A DNA stretch of 51,670 bases from Flavobacterium sp. (GTDB taxonomy: Bacteria > Bacteroidota > Bacteroidia > Flavobacteriales > Flavobacteriaceae), in NCBI GenBank assembly GCA_030150335.1, contig JASLGC010000328.1, positions 1-51,670 on the forward strand. The letters are read 5' to 3'. The translations under genes were made by a program, and so were the position numbers. The notes under the pieces are model-generated. The model did not search any database, had not been told where the DNA came from, and was given only the letters and a program-made list of their open reading frames with translations. This document shows, in pieces, positions 23,797 to 32,235 of the stretch (within the stretch, counting starts at the first letter, position 1; each line of letters opens with the position of its first letter).

Positions 23797-24531
23797 CTAC
23801 CCATCTATCACCTCCACTTCTTGGACATCACCACTACCTAGTTCTAATCTAGTAACTTTACCAACGCTAAGCATATTTGCACTTCCTCCACCTTGTAAAT
23901 ACCCTCTAACCTCTTCGATTGCTTGATCCGTAAAGTTAGGTACTAATGTAATAACGGGATACTTTTTCGTCTCACCTGCTCCGTAGCTATTTCTAAAAGC
24001 AACCGATAAAGTGAATGGGAAACCTATTATAGTACCTGCCTTTTCTTTTACCATGTCAAAAGCGTTTATGATAGTTGGAATGCTACCTTTTACCGCATTT
24101 GTAGTAAATGTCCAATGTCCTAAAATACCTTTCATCCCTATTAGAACAAATCTAAGTGTTAACATTTCTTTCCATAGTTTAGCGTACTTCTTTACAAACT
24201 CACCGTCTTTACCTTCTTCCACATACGCATTTCCGTTCCAAACCGTAAAAGTAATGCCATCACCGTAACCAAATCTTTTCCCTTTATCCCATGCTTCGAA
24301 ACGTTGATTACAAACTTCCTCGATATTATCACTAATGAAAGCAATGTTCAATTGATTTGGCTTTTCTCCATAAATCTGTTTAAACATTTCTTCGTAGTTC
24401 GATTTAGGAACGAAGTAGTCGACGGCAATAGGATAACCCTTTTGCGGATGCTTAATCCCTATCTTAATTTTACCAATCTCAGGCAATGTACTACCTCTAT
24501 TTTGTAGTGTTGTTATTCTTCCTTTGTTCAT
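23797..24531 (-). CDS. recombination directionality factor-like protein
   Basis: A 244-aa protein whose opening (IGKIKIGIKHPQKGYPIAVDYF), GYGDGITF, and central LGHWTFTTNAVKGSIPTI / IIGFPFTLSV segments resemble the gp3-like RDF family of phages. RDFs switch serine integrases to excision, but no integrase is encoded here. In this context it may serve replication or recombination instead. Assignment is by recall of family patterns. Confidence 0.5.
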   Translation of the reverse strand: MNKGRITTLQNRGSTLPEIGKIKIGIKHPQKGYPIAVDYFVPKSNYEEMFKQIYGEKPNQLNIAFISDNIEEVCNQRFEAWDKGKRFGYGDGITFTVWNGNAYVEEGKDGEFVKKYAKLWKEMLTLRFVLIGMKGILGHWTFTTNAVKGSIPTIINAFDMVKEKAGTIIGFPFTLSVAFRNSYGAGETKKYPVITLVPNFTDQAIEEVRGYLQGGGSANMLSVGKVTRLELGSGDVQEVEVIDG

Positions 24532-24533
24532 TG

Positions 24534-24626
24534 TTATTGTTTTTTGTTTTTAAAATACTCCATAGTTATAACACATATTGTTATGCATACCATCGCTACT
24601 ATAGTAACTATTGCTTCATCCATCAT
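24534..24626 (-). CDS. micro membrane protein (30 aa)
   Basis: The start MMDEAIVTIVAM overlaps the stop of the preceding gene (TAATG). One hydrophobic helix (residues 5-21) is followed by a basic tail (EYFKNKKQ), so an N-out single-pass protein is likely. The stop lies 2 nt before the next ATG. Confidence 0.55.
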   Translation of the reverse strand: MMDEAIVTIVAMVCITICVITMEYFKNKKQ

Positions 24627-24856
24627 TACCTCTCCCTCCAAAATCTTACTTTTCCATCGGGTTGACCTTTTGTGGTGCTTCTAAACCTTTTGGTGCAACC
24701 TTCTTCCTTGTGATACCATTGAGTAGCTACTGTAGCCACGTTATTTCGTTTATCTATGTCAACTAAAAAAGATTCGTCAACCATTAGATTTCCAAGAACT
24801 TCAACCCACTTTGGGCTTGTCTCAGGCACTTTGTTTTTCTCAATTACTATTTCCAT
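24626..24856 (-). CDS. unknown basic protein (76 aa), leaderless transcript predicted
   Basis: No known domain. The C-terminal half is basic and aromatic (CTKRFRSTTKGQ, VRFWRER). The promoter box TATATTTG ends 4 nt before this ATG. It is the first gene of the recombination operon. Confidence 0.7.
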   Translation of the reverse strand: MEIVIEKNKVPETSPKWVEVLGNLMVDESFLVDIDKRNNVATVATQWYHKEEGCTKRFRSTTKGQPDGKVRFWRER

Positions 24857-24860
24857 AACA

Positions 24861-24892
24861 CAAATATAAACTTTATAAATTTAATAAACAAG
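24861..24892 (-). promoter_or_regulatory. Bacteroidetes-type promoter, leaderless architecture
   Basis: Minus-strand CTTG (24892-24889; one mismatch to TTTG), 20-nt spacer, TATATTTG (24868-24861), 4 nt, ATG at 24856. It follows the fibre-gene terminator directly. Confidence 0.7.
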
Positions 24893-24901
24893 TAAACAAG
24901 T

Positions 24902-24930
24902 AAAAAAGGAGCGTATTGTGTTTACGCTCC
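24902..24930 (-). terminator. terminator of the tail/lysis operon
   Basis: Minus-strand GGAGCGT (24930-24924) pairs with ACGCTCC (24914-24908), followed by TTTTTT. A second, 7-bp hairpin (24949-24955 with 24966-24972) sits between it and the fibre stop codon. Confidence 0.8.
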
Positions 24931-24974
24931 TTGTTAGAAAATTATTTTGAGTGAGTTTTTTTAGGCTCACTCGT

Positions 24975-27731
24975 TTAGTAGTAACTCTTACCAGTTCCGA
25001 CAAAACCTTCTTCTCTGAATTTTAAAGGCGACGATTTAACTATCCAATCAATATACGTCATAATCATCCATGCGTAATATTGATAACCTAAAGTATTGTA
25101 ATGCCCACCACTCCAATAAATGTTTTTAAAAGGCGTGTTTTGAACTACTCCATAAGTATATACATCTATAACAAAAACGTTTTCAAACTTAGTAGCTAAG
25201 TCTCTGATAACATTATTCCATAACTGAACATTAGATGTGTCAGAAACATTTTCTTTTGGTAGAGTAATCAAGAACAACTTAGCTTTAGGTTGAACACTTC
25301 TTAATCTTTGTATAATTCCTCCCATCCATCCTGCAAAAGTGTCAGCGTTGTTATTATAATCTAATAAATCAATATCAGTACTAACATCACCTACAGGATA
25401 GCTCCCTGCCTTAGATTGATTGAAATTGTTTCTATCATTAGTACCCATTGAAATAACATATGATTTCTTAATATTAGTTCTAGCACCGCTCCAACTTCTA
25501 TCTAAAGCCCCATGAGTATCAGTACACCACCCTTTAGCTGTTTGACCTCCTATTGAAAAGTTGTACCCATCTGCTCCCGTAGCTTTACAAATCATTTGCC
25601 CCCAAGAATAATCGTATAGGTTTTCATATTTAGTTACTCCGCTCTCTTTATACTCATGTTGCCCACTAGTTAAAGAGTCACCAACAAAACCCCAACTATG
25701 AAATATCGAAGCGAACCCTGCTGTTAAGTTTATTCTACTTAATGGATTTAGTGAATCAATATTATGCAATCTGTCTAAAGGATTAATACCTATTGAAATT
25801 TCTAAATCTTCAACCTTTGTACCTAACTCATCTATTTTATTTACTTCGCTTTCTATTACTTCATAAATAGTAAAAGCTAGTCTATGCCATTGTGTTACAA
25901 ATAAATTACCGTTTTGTGTTGGTGTGTATTCTTGTGAAAATTTAGTTCCTATAGGAGCTCCGTTAGGTACAAGAAGAACCACAGTTCCACTACCAGTCAT
26001 ATCAGGTGATGTTTTAAACATTGCCCCTGCGAAAGCTAAAGTAGTTGCTGCTGTTGTTTCGCCTTGTATTAAGTATTTCTTACCTTGAACAACATTGTAT
26101 CTACTCAATGCATATGTGCTACCCCCTGCACTTATAATACCTGTATTACTTATGTAAGTAGATGGTTTATTCTCTAAAAATTCATTTAATATTAATTCTT
26201 GTACGTCTTCAAATACGGCAGTGTTTAATTTATCTAATGAGTTATCTACACTTACTTTATTGATGTCAAAATCATCTCTAATACTGTCTATTTTATTTAC
26301 TTCGCTTGATGTAGTACAAGTAAAATCAATACCAGTCCATTTTGTAGTAAAAATATAACCATCTTGTGTTGGTGTATACTCTGTGTTTAAATTTGTGCCT
26401 ATAGGAGTATTATTCGCTACTGGTAACAAAACAGTGCCACTACCCGAAAAAGCAGAAGTGGTTTTAAACATAACACCAGTTAATGGAGTATTATTTACAG
26501 ATGTAGTTATTGACTTAAATGTGTATTTTTTATCTTTCTCAACTTTAAATCTTTTTACACTAAAAGAAGCCGCTGCCGAAACTATTGACCCGTTTTCAAT
26601 ATACATTGACGCTTGAGTAGCTTCTGGATTTATAACTAAAGTAGTATTGTCGAATATATATCCTTTCAAAACCCTATCATTATCCGCGCTCCCTGCCTTA
26701 TCCTTAGCCGTACTAGCAAATCCATCAACAACATCAACCTTAGGCAAACTAATCTCCACGCCTGCCGTCCAAGTATTGCTACTTCTATTATAATATCCCT
26801 TTCTGAATTTACCTGCACTTACTACAATTGGATCACCATCTGTTTGCGTGTATGTTACAGCAACATCATCACCGCCGTATAAGTCCGCTGTACCTACATT
26901 AGTAATATACGCAGGAACAGATGCTCCTTGAGGAAGAACAGTTCCTGTAATTTCAATAGGTGTGCCCTGAGCCTGTGAAACTGCTTGCTCCATCTGAAAC
27001 AAAGGAACGGCATTCTCAGGAAACTCTGCTAGGTTAGTATTTAAGTTCCCTTGTGGGCTATACTTAGGCACCATACCACCCTGTGGTATCATTGATAAAT
27101 CGCTACTAGTTATACTATTACTTAGGCTAACTAGTGTCCAAGATTTGTAAAACTTATCGTAAACAACCTCCCACACATCATCTTTATCAACCTTACTTGG
27201 TAGCCAAGATATTGAAGCTCCATTAACAGCTGTATTTGTTATGTTGTCACATCCGAAGGTAAATATAATAGTTAACTTAGAAGTTTCCTCTGGTATCTCA
27301 CTCCATGTAAGTGTAAATAAATCTACCTGCTCAAGACCATTCTTAACTAATGATAAAGTACCTTTAAAATCCGTTATAATTCTATTGCCTCTATCAGTAA
27401 TTATAACACGGTGTATCTCTAGCAACGGATTGTCAATTACAGGGTTCTTATCTGTTCCACTCACTAAAGTACCTGTTACGCTTGCGACCCCACTACCGCC
27501 ATCGCTCCCACCGTTATTAAAAGCTTCTTCAAGCTTGTTTGATAAATCTTCTGCGCTTGTGACAGCTACACCATCAACAGTTGTGCCTTTCCAGTCTACA
27601 TTTAATTGCGCACCTCCGTTGATTATCTTAACACCTGTGCTAGTCAATGCCATTGAGCTATTAGCTGATCCTCTGCCAATTTTCAAGCCATCAATGGAAA
27701 CTACGTTTTCTTTAATTTCAATTACCGCCAT
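24975..27731 (-). CDS. tail fibre/spike with C-terminal SGNH hydrolase
   Basis: 918 aa. The N-terminal part looks like a virion-binding fibre region. Two copies of a roughly 105-residue beta module follow (about 378-483 and 527-635), both containing MFKT, GSGTV, PIGT and EYTPTQ and ending SEVNKID. The C-terminus is an SGNH/GDSL hydrolase: FVGDSLTSG (Ser686), FSIGGQT, SMGTND (763-766), and GGHYNTLGY (His877). The usual Asp three before His is Ser874. Family enzymes de-acetylate or de-esterify glycans, so this is a likely receptor-modifying or depolymerising fibre. Confidence 0.85.
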   Translation of the reverse strand: MAVIEIKENVVSIDGLKIGRGSANSSMALTSTGVKIINGGAQLNVDWKGTTVDGVAVTSAEDLSNKLEEAFNNGGSDGGSGVASVTGTLVSGTDKNPVIDNPLLEIHRVIITDRGNRIITDFKGTLSLVKNGLEQVDLFTLTWSEIPEETSKLTIIFTFGCDNITNTAVNGASISWLPSKVDKDDVWEVVYDKFYKSWTLVSLSNSITSSDLSMIPQGGMVPKYSPQGNLNTNLAEFPENAVPLFQMEQAVSQAQGTPIEITGTVLPQGASVPAYITNVGTADLYGGDDVAVTYTQTDGDPIVVSAGKFRKGYYNRSSNTWTAGVEISLPKVDVVDGFASTAKDKAGSADNDRVLKGYIFDNTTLVINPEATQASMYIENGSIVSAAASFSVKRFKVEKDKKYTFKSITTSVNNTPLTGVMFKTTSAFSGSGTVLLPVANNTPIGTNLNTEYTPTQDGYIFTTKWTGIDFTCTTSSEVNKIDSIRDDFDINKVSVDNSLDKLNTAVFEDVQELILNEFLENKPSTYISNTGIISAGGSTYALSRYNVVQGKKYLIQGETTAATTLAFAGAMFKTSPDMTGSGTVVLLVPNGAPIGTKFSQEYTPTQNGNLFVTQWHRLAFTIYEVIESEVNKIDELGTKVEDLEISIGINPLDRLHNIDSLNPLSRINLTAGFASIFHSWGFVGDSLTSGQHEYKESGVTKYENLYDYSWGQMICKATGADGYNFSIGGQTAKGWCTDTHGALDRSWSGARTNIKKSYVISMGTNDRNNFNQSKAGSYPVGDVSTDIDLLDYNNNADTFAGWMGGIIQRLRSVQPKAKLFLITLPKENVSDTSNVQLWNNVIRDLATKFENVFVIDVYTYGVVQNTPFKNIYWSGGHYNTLGYQYYAWMIMTYIDWIVKSSPLKFREEGFVGTGKSYY

Positions 27732-28213
27732 TTTCTTATTATTAATATTAAAAATCCTAAACCAATTATAGCACTTAATATAGTAGTGCTTTTTTTGTAC
27801 TTGTCACCTCTTGCTTGTAGTTTGTCGCCGCGTGCTTTTTCCTTTTCTAGTTCATCTTTACTTTCTGCAACCTCCGCTTCCAAAACCTTAATACGTGCTA
27901 ACGTTTCCCATCTATCACGAAAAGCTGTATCTACTCTTTGAGTAGCAGGTGGGCAAGGCACTTTTACATCAGGAGCTTTTATTTTCGTGCCATCAGGACA
28001 AGGGATAGAATCTCCTTTTATGTAGATTGTTTCCCCTGGTATGGTATCTGTCCTCCCCTTAACATAAACAGGAGTCGAATTATCCCCAAAACAGTCAAGG
28101 CACAATTTTGCTAGTTCTACGGGATTACCTCGATACCATTTTTCTGCCTTTCGTTGTGTCGTACAGCCTGCTAATAAAAGCAAGCTAACGACTGTAATTA
28201 TTATTCTTTTCAT
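27722..28213 (-). CDS. lipoprotein with C-terminal membrane helix, probable unimolecular spanin
   Basis: A signal peptide with lipobox LLAGC (Cys17) would anchor the N-terminus in the outer membrane. A coiled coil (about 105-141) and a C-terminal hydrophobic helix (about 143-159, then RKWR) would anchor the other end in the inner membrane. That is the topology of unimolecular spanins, which fuse the two membranes at lysis. It lies two to three genes from the endolysin. The start overlaps the preceding gene by 29 nt. Confidence 0.65.
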   Translation of the reverse strand: MKRIIITVVSLLLLAGCTTQRKAEKWYRGNPVELAKLCLDCFGDNSTPVYVKGRTDTIPGETIYIKGDSIPCPDGTKIKAPDVKVPCPPATQRVDTAFRDRWETLARIKVLEAEVAESKDELEKEKARGDKLQARGDKYKKSTTILSAIIGLGFLILIIRKWR

Positions 28214-28514
28214 TTTCTTCTAGTTTTTTCACTCTCTCGTTTAGTGAATTATAATCTGCTCGCAATTGTGTGAACTCCTGCGCCAAAGTTAGTGATATTT
28301 TGTTTATAGCATCGTTAGTTTCCTTTACTTGCAATTCTATTTTATCAACCTTTGCATTAATCGTATCTATGCTTTTCTTAGCTCCTTCTAGACCTCCAAC
28401 TACTTGTAAGTAAAAAAGCCCTATTCCCCCAACTGCAAATGATATATCTCTTAAATTCAGCTTAGCCCACCACTGCGTTTTATTTTCCGTGCTATTATTA
28501 GTATTATCAAGCAT
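28185..28514 (-). CDS. membrane-anchored coiled-coil protein of the lysis cassette (109 aa)
   Basis: One hydrophobic segment (about residues 21-42) is followed by a long coiled coil (KVDKIELQVKETNDAINKI and NSLNERVKKLEENEK). The build recalls hemolysin-XhlA-type phage proteins, which cooperate with holins. Overlaps both neighbours. Confidence 0.6.
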   Translation of the reverse strand: MLDNTNNSTENKTQWWAKLNLRDISFAVGGIGLFYLQVVGGLEGAKKSIDTINAKVDKIELQVKETNDAINKISLTLAQEFTQLRADYNSLNERVKKLEENEKNNNYSR

Positions 28515-28780
28515 ACTGCGAATGTTAATGCAAATACTTTACCAGTAGCGTATATCCATTCATTTGTGCTGATAGCGCAAACGGCTGTATATAGTATCCT
28601 CCCTGTGGTTAAATATGTGGCAAATGTAGTGTATATATCTTTTTCGAATTTAACATTAAGCAACACTATTACATAAGCTAATATGTTGAACATATTAATC
28701 AAAGCCCAATACATTGAGCTATCACCTATCCCTAGGTAAAGGATAGTTGTGATTATATATAATAGTGTTACCGTTCTCAT
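28457..28780 (-). CDS. polytopic membrane protein of the lysis cassette (107 aa), holin candidate
   Basis: ATG at 28780 (MRTVTLLYIITT), 1 nt after the preceding stop; the longer frame to 28837 lies inside the neighbour. Four hydrophobic segments at about 4-18, 24-42, 55-70 and 80-97, then a basic tail. Either this or the 90-aa protein upstream may be the holin. Confidence 0.6.
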   Translation of the reverse strand: MRTVTLLYIITTILYLGIGDSSMYWALINMFNILAYVIVLLNVKFEKDIYTTFATYLTTGRILYTAVCAISTNEWIYATGKVFALTFAVCLIILIIARKIKRSGGLS

Positions 28781-28781
28781 T

Positions 28782-29054
28782 TTATTTCTTTGGTTTAGTT
28801 GGGTCTCCCATTGGTGGTGGTAAGTTTCTATCATCATTACTAGCTACCTTAACCCCTGCCCCAATTTGCTTTTGCATAGACTTTTTAACCATGTAAGCAA
28901 GCACGGAGCTTATAAAGATTTTAAGCAACAAAGACCATGATAGGTTAATACTACCTACTTCTAGCACAGTTTGCAACTCTGTGAATACTGGTATCAAAAT
29001 ACCATAGTACAACGATTTTAACACATCGTTAAGTGTTTCCTTGATTTTATTCAT
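28782..29054 (-). CDS. holin-like membrane protein (90 aa)
   Basis: Starts one base overlapping the endolysin stop. Two hydrophobic segments (about 15-33 and 38-56), then a charged C-terminal tail with prolines (LPPPMGDPTKPKK). Size, topology and position directly after the endolysin fit a holin. Confidence 0.6.
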   Translation of the reverse strand: MNKIKETLNDVLKSLYYGILIPVFTELQTVLEVGSINLSWSLLLKIFISSVLAYMVKKSMQKQIGAGVKVASNDDRNLPPPMGDPTKPKK

Positions 29055-29521
29055 TATTTAATCTGATTAGCTTTTTTAAGTTGGTCGATAGATTGACCAA
29101 ATGTTTTTTGAAAGTGTGGATAATCCTTAAACGATTTAAAATCTCCTCCCCATTCCCAACCTTTAGATTTGAAATAATCAACTACACGCATAAAGTTTTT
29201 ATCCAATTCCCATGAAGCACGAGAAAATGAACCATTACCTTTGTCATCGTATAGAATTACAATATCGAACGCCAAGCCGTAATTATGATAAGAACTACCC
29301 CCTTTTGCATTAGTTACTATCTTACCTGCTTTTGTTCTCCCTTGCGCATACAGTTCGTTTTGCTCATTTATAGTACGCAACCCTTGTGAGAATCTAAGCC
29401 TAACCCCTTTAGGTAGTCTCATATTTATTTCTATATAATCCTTTTCTAGTTGGTCACGCAGCTTAATATCCATCTTATGGATTCTCTCTAACGTAATCTT
29501 ATCTACAAATTGTTCTGCCAT
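29054..29521 (-). CDS. endolysin, M15-family L,D-peptidase (VanY/CwlK-like)
   Basis: 155 aa with the M15 zinc site: SSYHNYGLAFD (H79, D86) and DYPHFQ (H136), with WEWGGDFKSF (122-131) carrying the catalytic acid. RFSQGLRT is the usual substrate-binding Arg region. It would cut L-Ala-D-Glu or similar peptide links in peptidoglycan. No signal peptide, so release needs a holin. First gene of the lysis operon, behind its own promoter. Confidence 0.9.
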   Translation of the reverse strand: MAEQFVDKITLERIHKMDIKLRDQLEKDYIEINMRLPKGVRLRFSQGLRTINEQNELYAQGRTKAGKIVTNAKGGSSYHNYGLAFDIVILYDDKGNGSFSRASWELDKNFMRVVDYFKSKGWEWGGDFKSFKDYPHFQKTFGQSIDQLKKANQIK

Positions 29522-29546
29522 GTTATAAAAATAGTTTTCATAAAAA

Positions 29547-29578
29547 CAAATATAAAATAAAAAAGGGGGCTTTGCAAC
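29547..29578 (-). promoter_or_regulatory. Bacteroidetes-type promoter of the lysis operon
   Basis: Minus-strand GTTG (29578-29575), 20-nt spacer, TATATTTG (29554-29547); ATG 25 nt further on. The -33 element falls inside the upstream terminator hairpin, so terminator folding and promoter share DNA. Confidence 0.6.
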
Positions 29579-29584
29579 CCCCTT
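29558..29584 (-). terminator. terminator after the tail genes
   Basis: AAGGGGG (29563-29569) pairs with CCCCCTT (29578-29584); on the minus strand a T run follows. It separates the 29590 gene from the lysis genes. Confidence 0.75.
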
Positions 29585-29589
29585 ATCAA

Positions 29590-29760
29590 TTATAATTCAC
29601 TCTCAAAATGCGCAATCATTTCTTTTAACTCGCGCCACTCATTACCATAATCTTTACCCTTTTTACAAAGTTTTTGAATTTTATCCAACTGATCCTCGAT
29701 AACTTCCAGAGCATGTTCTTCCAACCTGCCCATGGAATACTTTTTGAAAAAATTGTCCAT
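29590..29760 (-). CDS. unknown small protein (56 aa)
   Basis: ATG at 29760 (MDNFFKKYSMGRLEEH), helical and charged throughout, 3 nt after the structural gene upstream. The end is followed by the terminator. No function inferred. Confidence 0.7.
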   Translation of the reverse strand: MDNFFKKYSMGRLEEHALEVIEDQLDKIQKLCKKGKDYGNEWRELKEMIAHFESEL

Positions 29761-29763
29761 AAC

Positions 29764-30495
29764 CTAGGAATTAACTTTTGTTTGCGCCGAGCTATTACTC
29801 TGACCGCTCGAATTCATTGTTCCAAGATTCACGATAGAATTGGTTTGACGTGCCAATTGGTCACCTACAACATTCATAAACGTTCCCAACTCTTGGCGTT
29901 GTTGTTGTAACTGCGCTTGCAATTGAGACTGTGTAGCTACTGCCGTATTTTGTACGTTAATCTCTATTTCGCGATTATCACGACCCCTACGCTCGCCGGC
30001 TAACTCAGCTCGTAACCCATCGATTAAGTTTTGTGTAATCAACGCACGTGTAGCATCGCCATCAGCATTAATCTGTTGCTTTACAGCGCAAAACTGTTGG
30101 TCTACTGCATGCTGAAAATTGCTCATTTGCGAACTAATAGCGAAATTACCTTGCATAACTGTTTTGTCAACAGCACAAATCTGATTGTCTAAGTTTCGAA
30201 AGTTGTTAGCAATGTTCATATTACTAGCATTGAACGACAATTGTAATTCGTTTCCTAGTTTATGAACTTCTGTACTAACGTCCGACACATCTTTACGTAA
30301 ATCTGATACGTTCTGTTCTAAAACCGTAGTTCCCGGTATAGCTCCGCCTCCATTATTCCAATTGTTGCCCCAACCATTTTGACCGCCTAAAAAAGTGTTT
30401 AATCCGATTAGACCAATTGGCGCAATACCTCCAAAACCTCCAAAACCGTAGCCACCGCCACCCACTACATCGGTAGCTCCTGTACTTATACTCAT
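29764..30495 (-). CDS. glycine-rich coiled-coil structural protein
   Basis: I use the ATG at 30495 (MSISTGATDVV). The N-terminal 50 residues are Gly/Trp/Asn-rich (GGGGYGFGGFGG, GWGNNWNNGGG). A long coiled coil follows (about 60-220). A similar glycine-rich plus coiled-coil build occurs in virion proteins of Bacteroidetes phages. Its place between tail genes and the lysis cassette suggests a tail-tip or fibre component. Confidence 0.7.
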   Translation of the reverse strand: MSISTGATDVVGGGGYGFGGFGGIAPIGLIGLNTFLGGQNGWGNNWNNGGGAIPGTTVLEQNVSDLRKDVSDVSTEVHKLGNELQLSFNASNMNIANNFRNLDNQICAVDKTVMQGNFAISSQMSNFQHAVDQQFCAVKQQINADGDATRALITQNLIDGLRAELAGERRGRDNREIEINVQNTAVATQSQLQAQLQQQRQELGTFMNVVGDQLARQTNSIVNLGTMNSSGQSNSSAQTKVNS

Positions 30496-30554
30496 ACCTT
30501 TAATATTTAACAGCACAATCCATTATGTGCATATATAAAAATAAAGTGTAATAA

Positions 30555-30572
30555 ATTATAACACGTTGTAAT
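30555..30572. promoter_or_regulatory. imperfect dyad, candidate operator of the XRE regulator
   Basis: ATTATAAC-AC-GTTGTAAT matches its own reverse complement at 14 of 18 positions. It lies in the only divergent gap of this region, between the XRE gene (plus) and the structural gene (minus). Confidence 0.4.
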
Positions 30573-30610
30573 ACAATAGTGTTTATCTTTAACTACTAAT
30601 ACATTATACC

Positions 30611-30853
30611 ATGAAAGAGGTGGACTTGGAATATGTCACTTTGCAAACTAAAAGACATATTATTTCAATTGGGGATTTTGTGCGTAAAAAACGCATATTA
30701 CTTGGGTATAGCCAACAAACTATAGCCTGTATGATGCTTACTGATAAGTGTCTAATATCTGAAATAGAAAGAGGGAGATATAAAAATATCACCCTCTCTA
30801 CATTAATTAAATTAGCCTTCGTTTTAGATGTTGATATTAAGGAGTTTTTTTAA
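30611..30853 (+). CDS. XRE-family HTH transcriptional regulator (80 aa)
   Basis: Residues 23-75 form a Cro/C1-type HTH (DFVRKKRILLGYSQQTIA, then ISEIERGRYKNITLSTLIKL). It is a lone plus-strand gene among minus-strand tail genes: divergent from 30495 and overlapping the 3' end of 30850-31995 by 4 nt. It probably regulates its own promoter or the neighbouring late genes. Confidence 0.85.
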   Translation: MKEVDLEYVTLQTKRHIISIGDFVRKKRILLGYSQQTIACMMLTDKCLISEIERGRYKNITLSTLIKLAFVLDVDIKEFF

Positions 30854-31995
30854 TCTGGCAATGGAGTATACCCATTTGTACAATTGTAGTGATAATCATT
30901 TGTTATGCCATTGTTTATATAAATGAATTCTTGCGAACTGTTTGCCGATACAGTACCTGTATAATAGAATCCTGTAGCTAAAGAAGCTGTAGCAAACGCC
31001 CCTAACCTATAAACCATATCAACATTATCGTAGTAAATAGTTACAGGAGTCAAAGACTCTATTCTAATACACCCCGTGCTCCAATTTGTAGCGCTACCTA
31101 TAAATGCTCTTGACACAAATCGTATAGGTGTAGCTGGATCTCCCGAATCCCAAGAGCCTACAGTTCCTATTTTAGTAGCCACAGATTTACCCCCTACTGT
31201 TTCTATCTTAATCCATATTGTATCATTAGCGTAATATCCTGAGAAAACGTTTTGAGTCTTATTTTCATCCCTATACATTTCCATACCTATTTCAATATAG
31301 TTAGTGCTAAAATAGTAGTTAGGAGATATTAAAGGATCATAATCTGCGTAAGCAACAGACCCGTAGTTTCCATATCCAAATCTATTACTTGGCGCGGGCA
31401 CAAAAACAACATAATCACCGCTAGTGTATATCCCCTCATTATTGTGGTTCAACACAAATAAATCAATATTTTCGTTTCCAGATATTACAATGTTTGGACT
31501 GCTTAGCAGCACTTCAAAATAACCCTCCTCCTGATTGGCTAAACCCCCGTTCGCATAGTTTTCTTCATAAACACTTGCAGATGTCTTTTTCCACTTTACG
31601 GATATATTATTTGTATCAACATAAAATGCCGATTTTACATAAACCCGTATTATAACGCCATACCCATGCTGATTCCTTACGCTATTATAATTAGCTACTC
31701 CCAAAGTATTTAACCCTGCATCATTTAACGCTCTATAAGTTTTGCCATTATTATGTAAACGCAATACTCCCCCTCTAGTGGTTATATTATGCATTTTCTC
31801 ATTAGTTCCGCCTACTTCTACTAAACCGACAACACCGTCAGTGCCCTTGCTCAAACTTAACAACTCATCTAAGTAGAACCTTTGTAACATTATGGTTTTA
31901 GAAACCTGCATGATAGCGCATAGCGTGGTAATTTCAGAACTACCACGATTAACTTTGAGCGCGAAATCTCTATACGCTTGGATTGGCGCTTCCAT
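30850..31995 (-). CDS. putative tail-tip or fibre protein (381 aa)
   Basis: A beta-rich protein with many aromatic residues (YGNYGSVAYADYDPL, YYTGTVSANSSQEF) and no recognised enzyme motif. The position after the tail hub gene suggests a distal tail or receptor-contact protein. Overlaps the 84-aa gene by 26 nt. Confidence 0.6.
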   Translation of the reverse strand: MEAPIQAYRDFALKVNRGSSEITTLCAIMQVSKTIMLQRFYLDELLSLSKGTDGVVGLVEVGGTNEKMHNITTRGGVLRLHNNGKTYRALNDAGLNTLGVANYNSVRNQHGYGVIIRVYVKSAFYVDTNNISVKWKKTSASVYEENYANGGLANQEEGYFEVLLSSPNIVISGNENIDLFVLNHNNEGIYTSGDYVVFVPAPSNRFGYGNYGSVAYADYDPLISPNYYFSTNYIEIGMEMYRDENKTQNVFSGYYANDTIWIKIETVGGKSVATKIGTVGSWDSGDPATPIRFVSRAFIGSATNWSTGCIRIESLTPVTIYYDNVDMVYRLGAFATASLATGFYYTGTVSANSSQEFIYINNGITNDYHYNCTNGYTPLPD

Positions 31996-32224
31996 GTTCT
32001 TTTAATAAGTCAATAACTGCTGTAAATAATTCACTATCCGCTGTTGAATCTCCTGTAATAGTAATTGATCCGTTTTGCATAGAAGCATTTATATACTTGC
32101 CTTTTACGCTTGTTGCTAAAACATTAGTAACTATTTCATTTTCTTTGCTAATTACTACAGTGAAATTATTACCTAACACCTCAGTACTATACTGAGTGCT
32201 TATTGTTACTTTTTTTTCTATCAT
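31970..32224 (-). CDS. unknown small tail-module protein (84 aa)
   Basis: A beta-rich protein (KVTISTQYSTEVLGNNFTVV), 11 nt after the hub gene. Possibly a small structural or chaperone protein; no family recognised. Confidence 0.65.
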   Translation of the reverse strand: MIEKKVTISTQYSTEVLGNNFTVVISKENEIVTNVLATSVKGKYINASMQNGSITITGDSTADSELFTAVIDLLKEHGSANPSV

Positions 32225-32235
32225 TTATGTTTTAA

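Noticed and set aside
27241..27771. 176-codon plus-strand ORF
   Set aside because: Antisense shadow of the fibre gene; low-complexity Leu/Ser/Pro product and no context.
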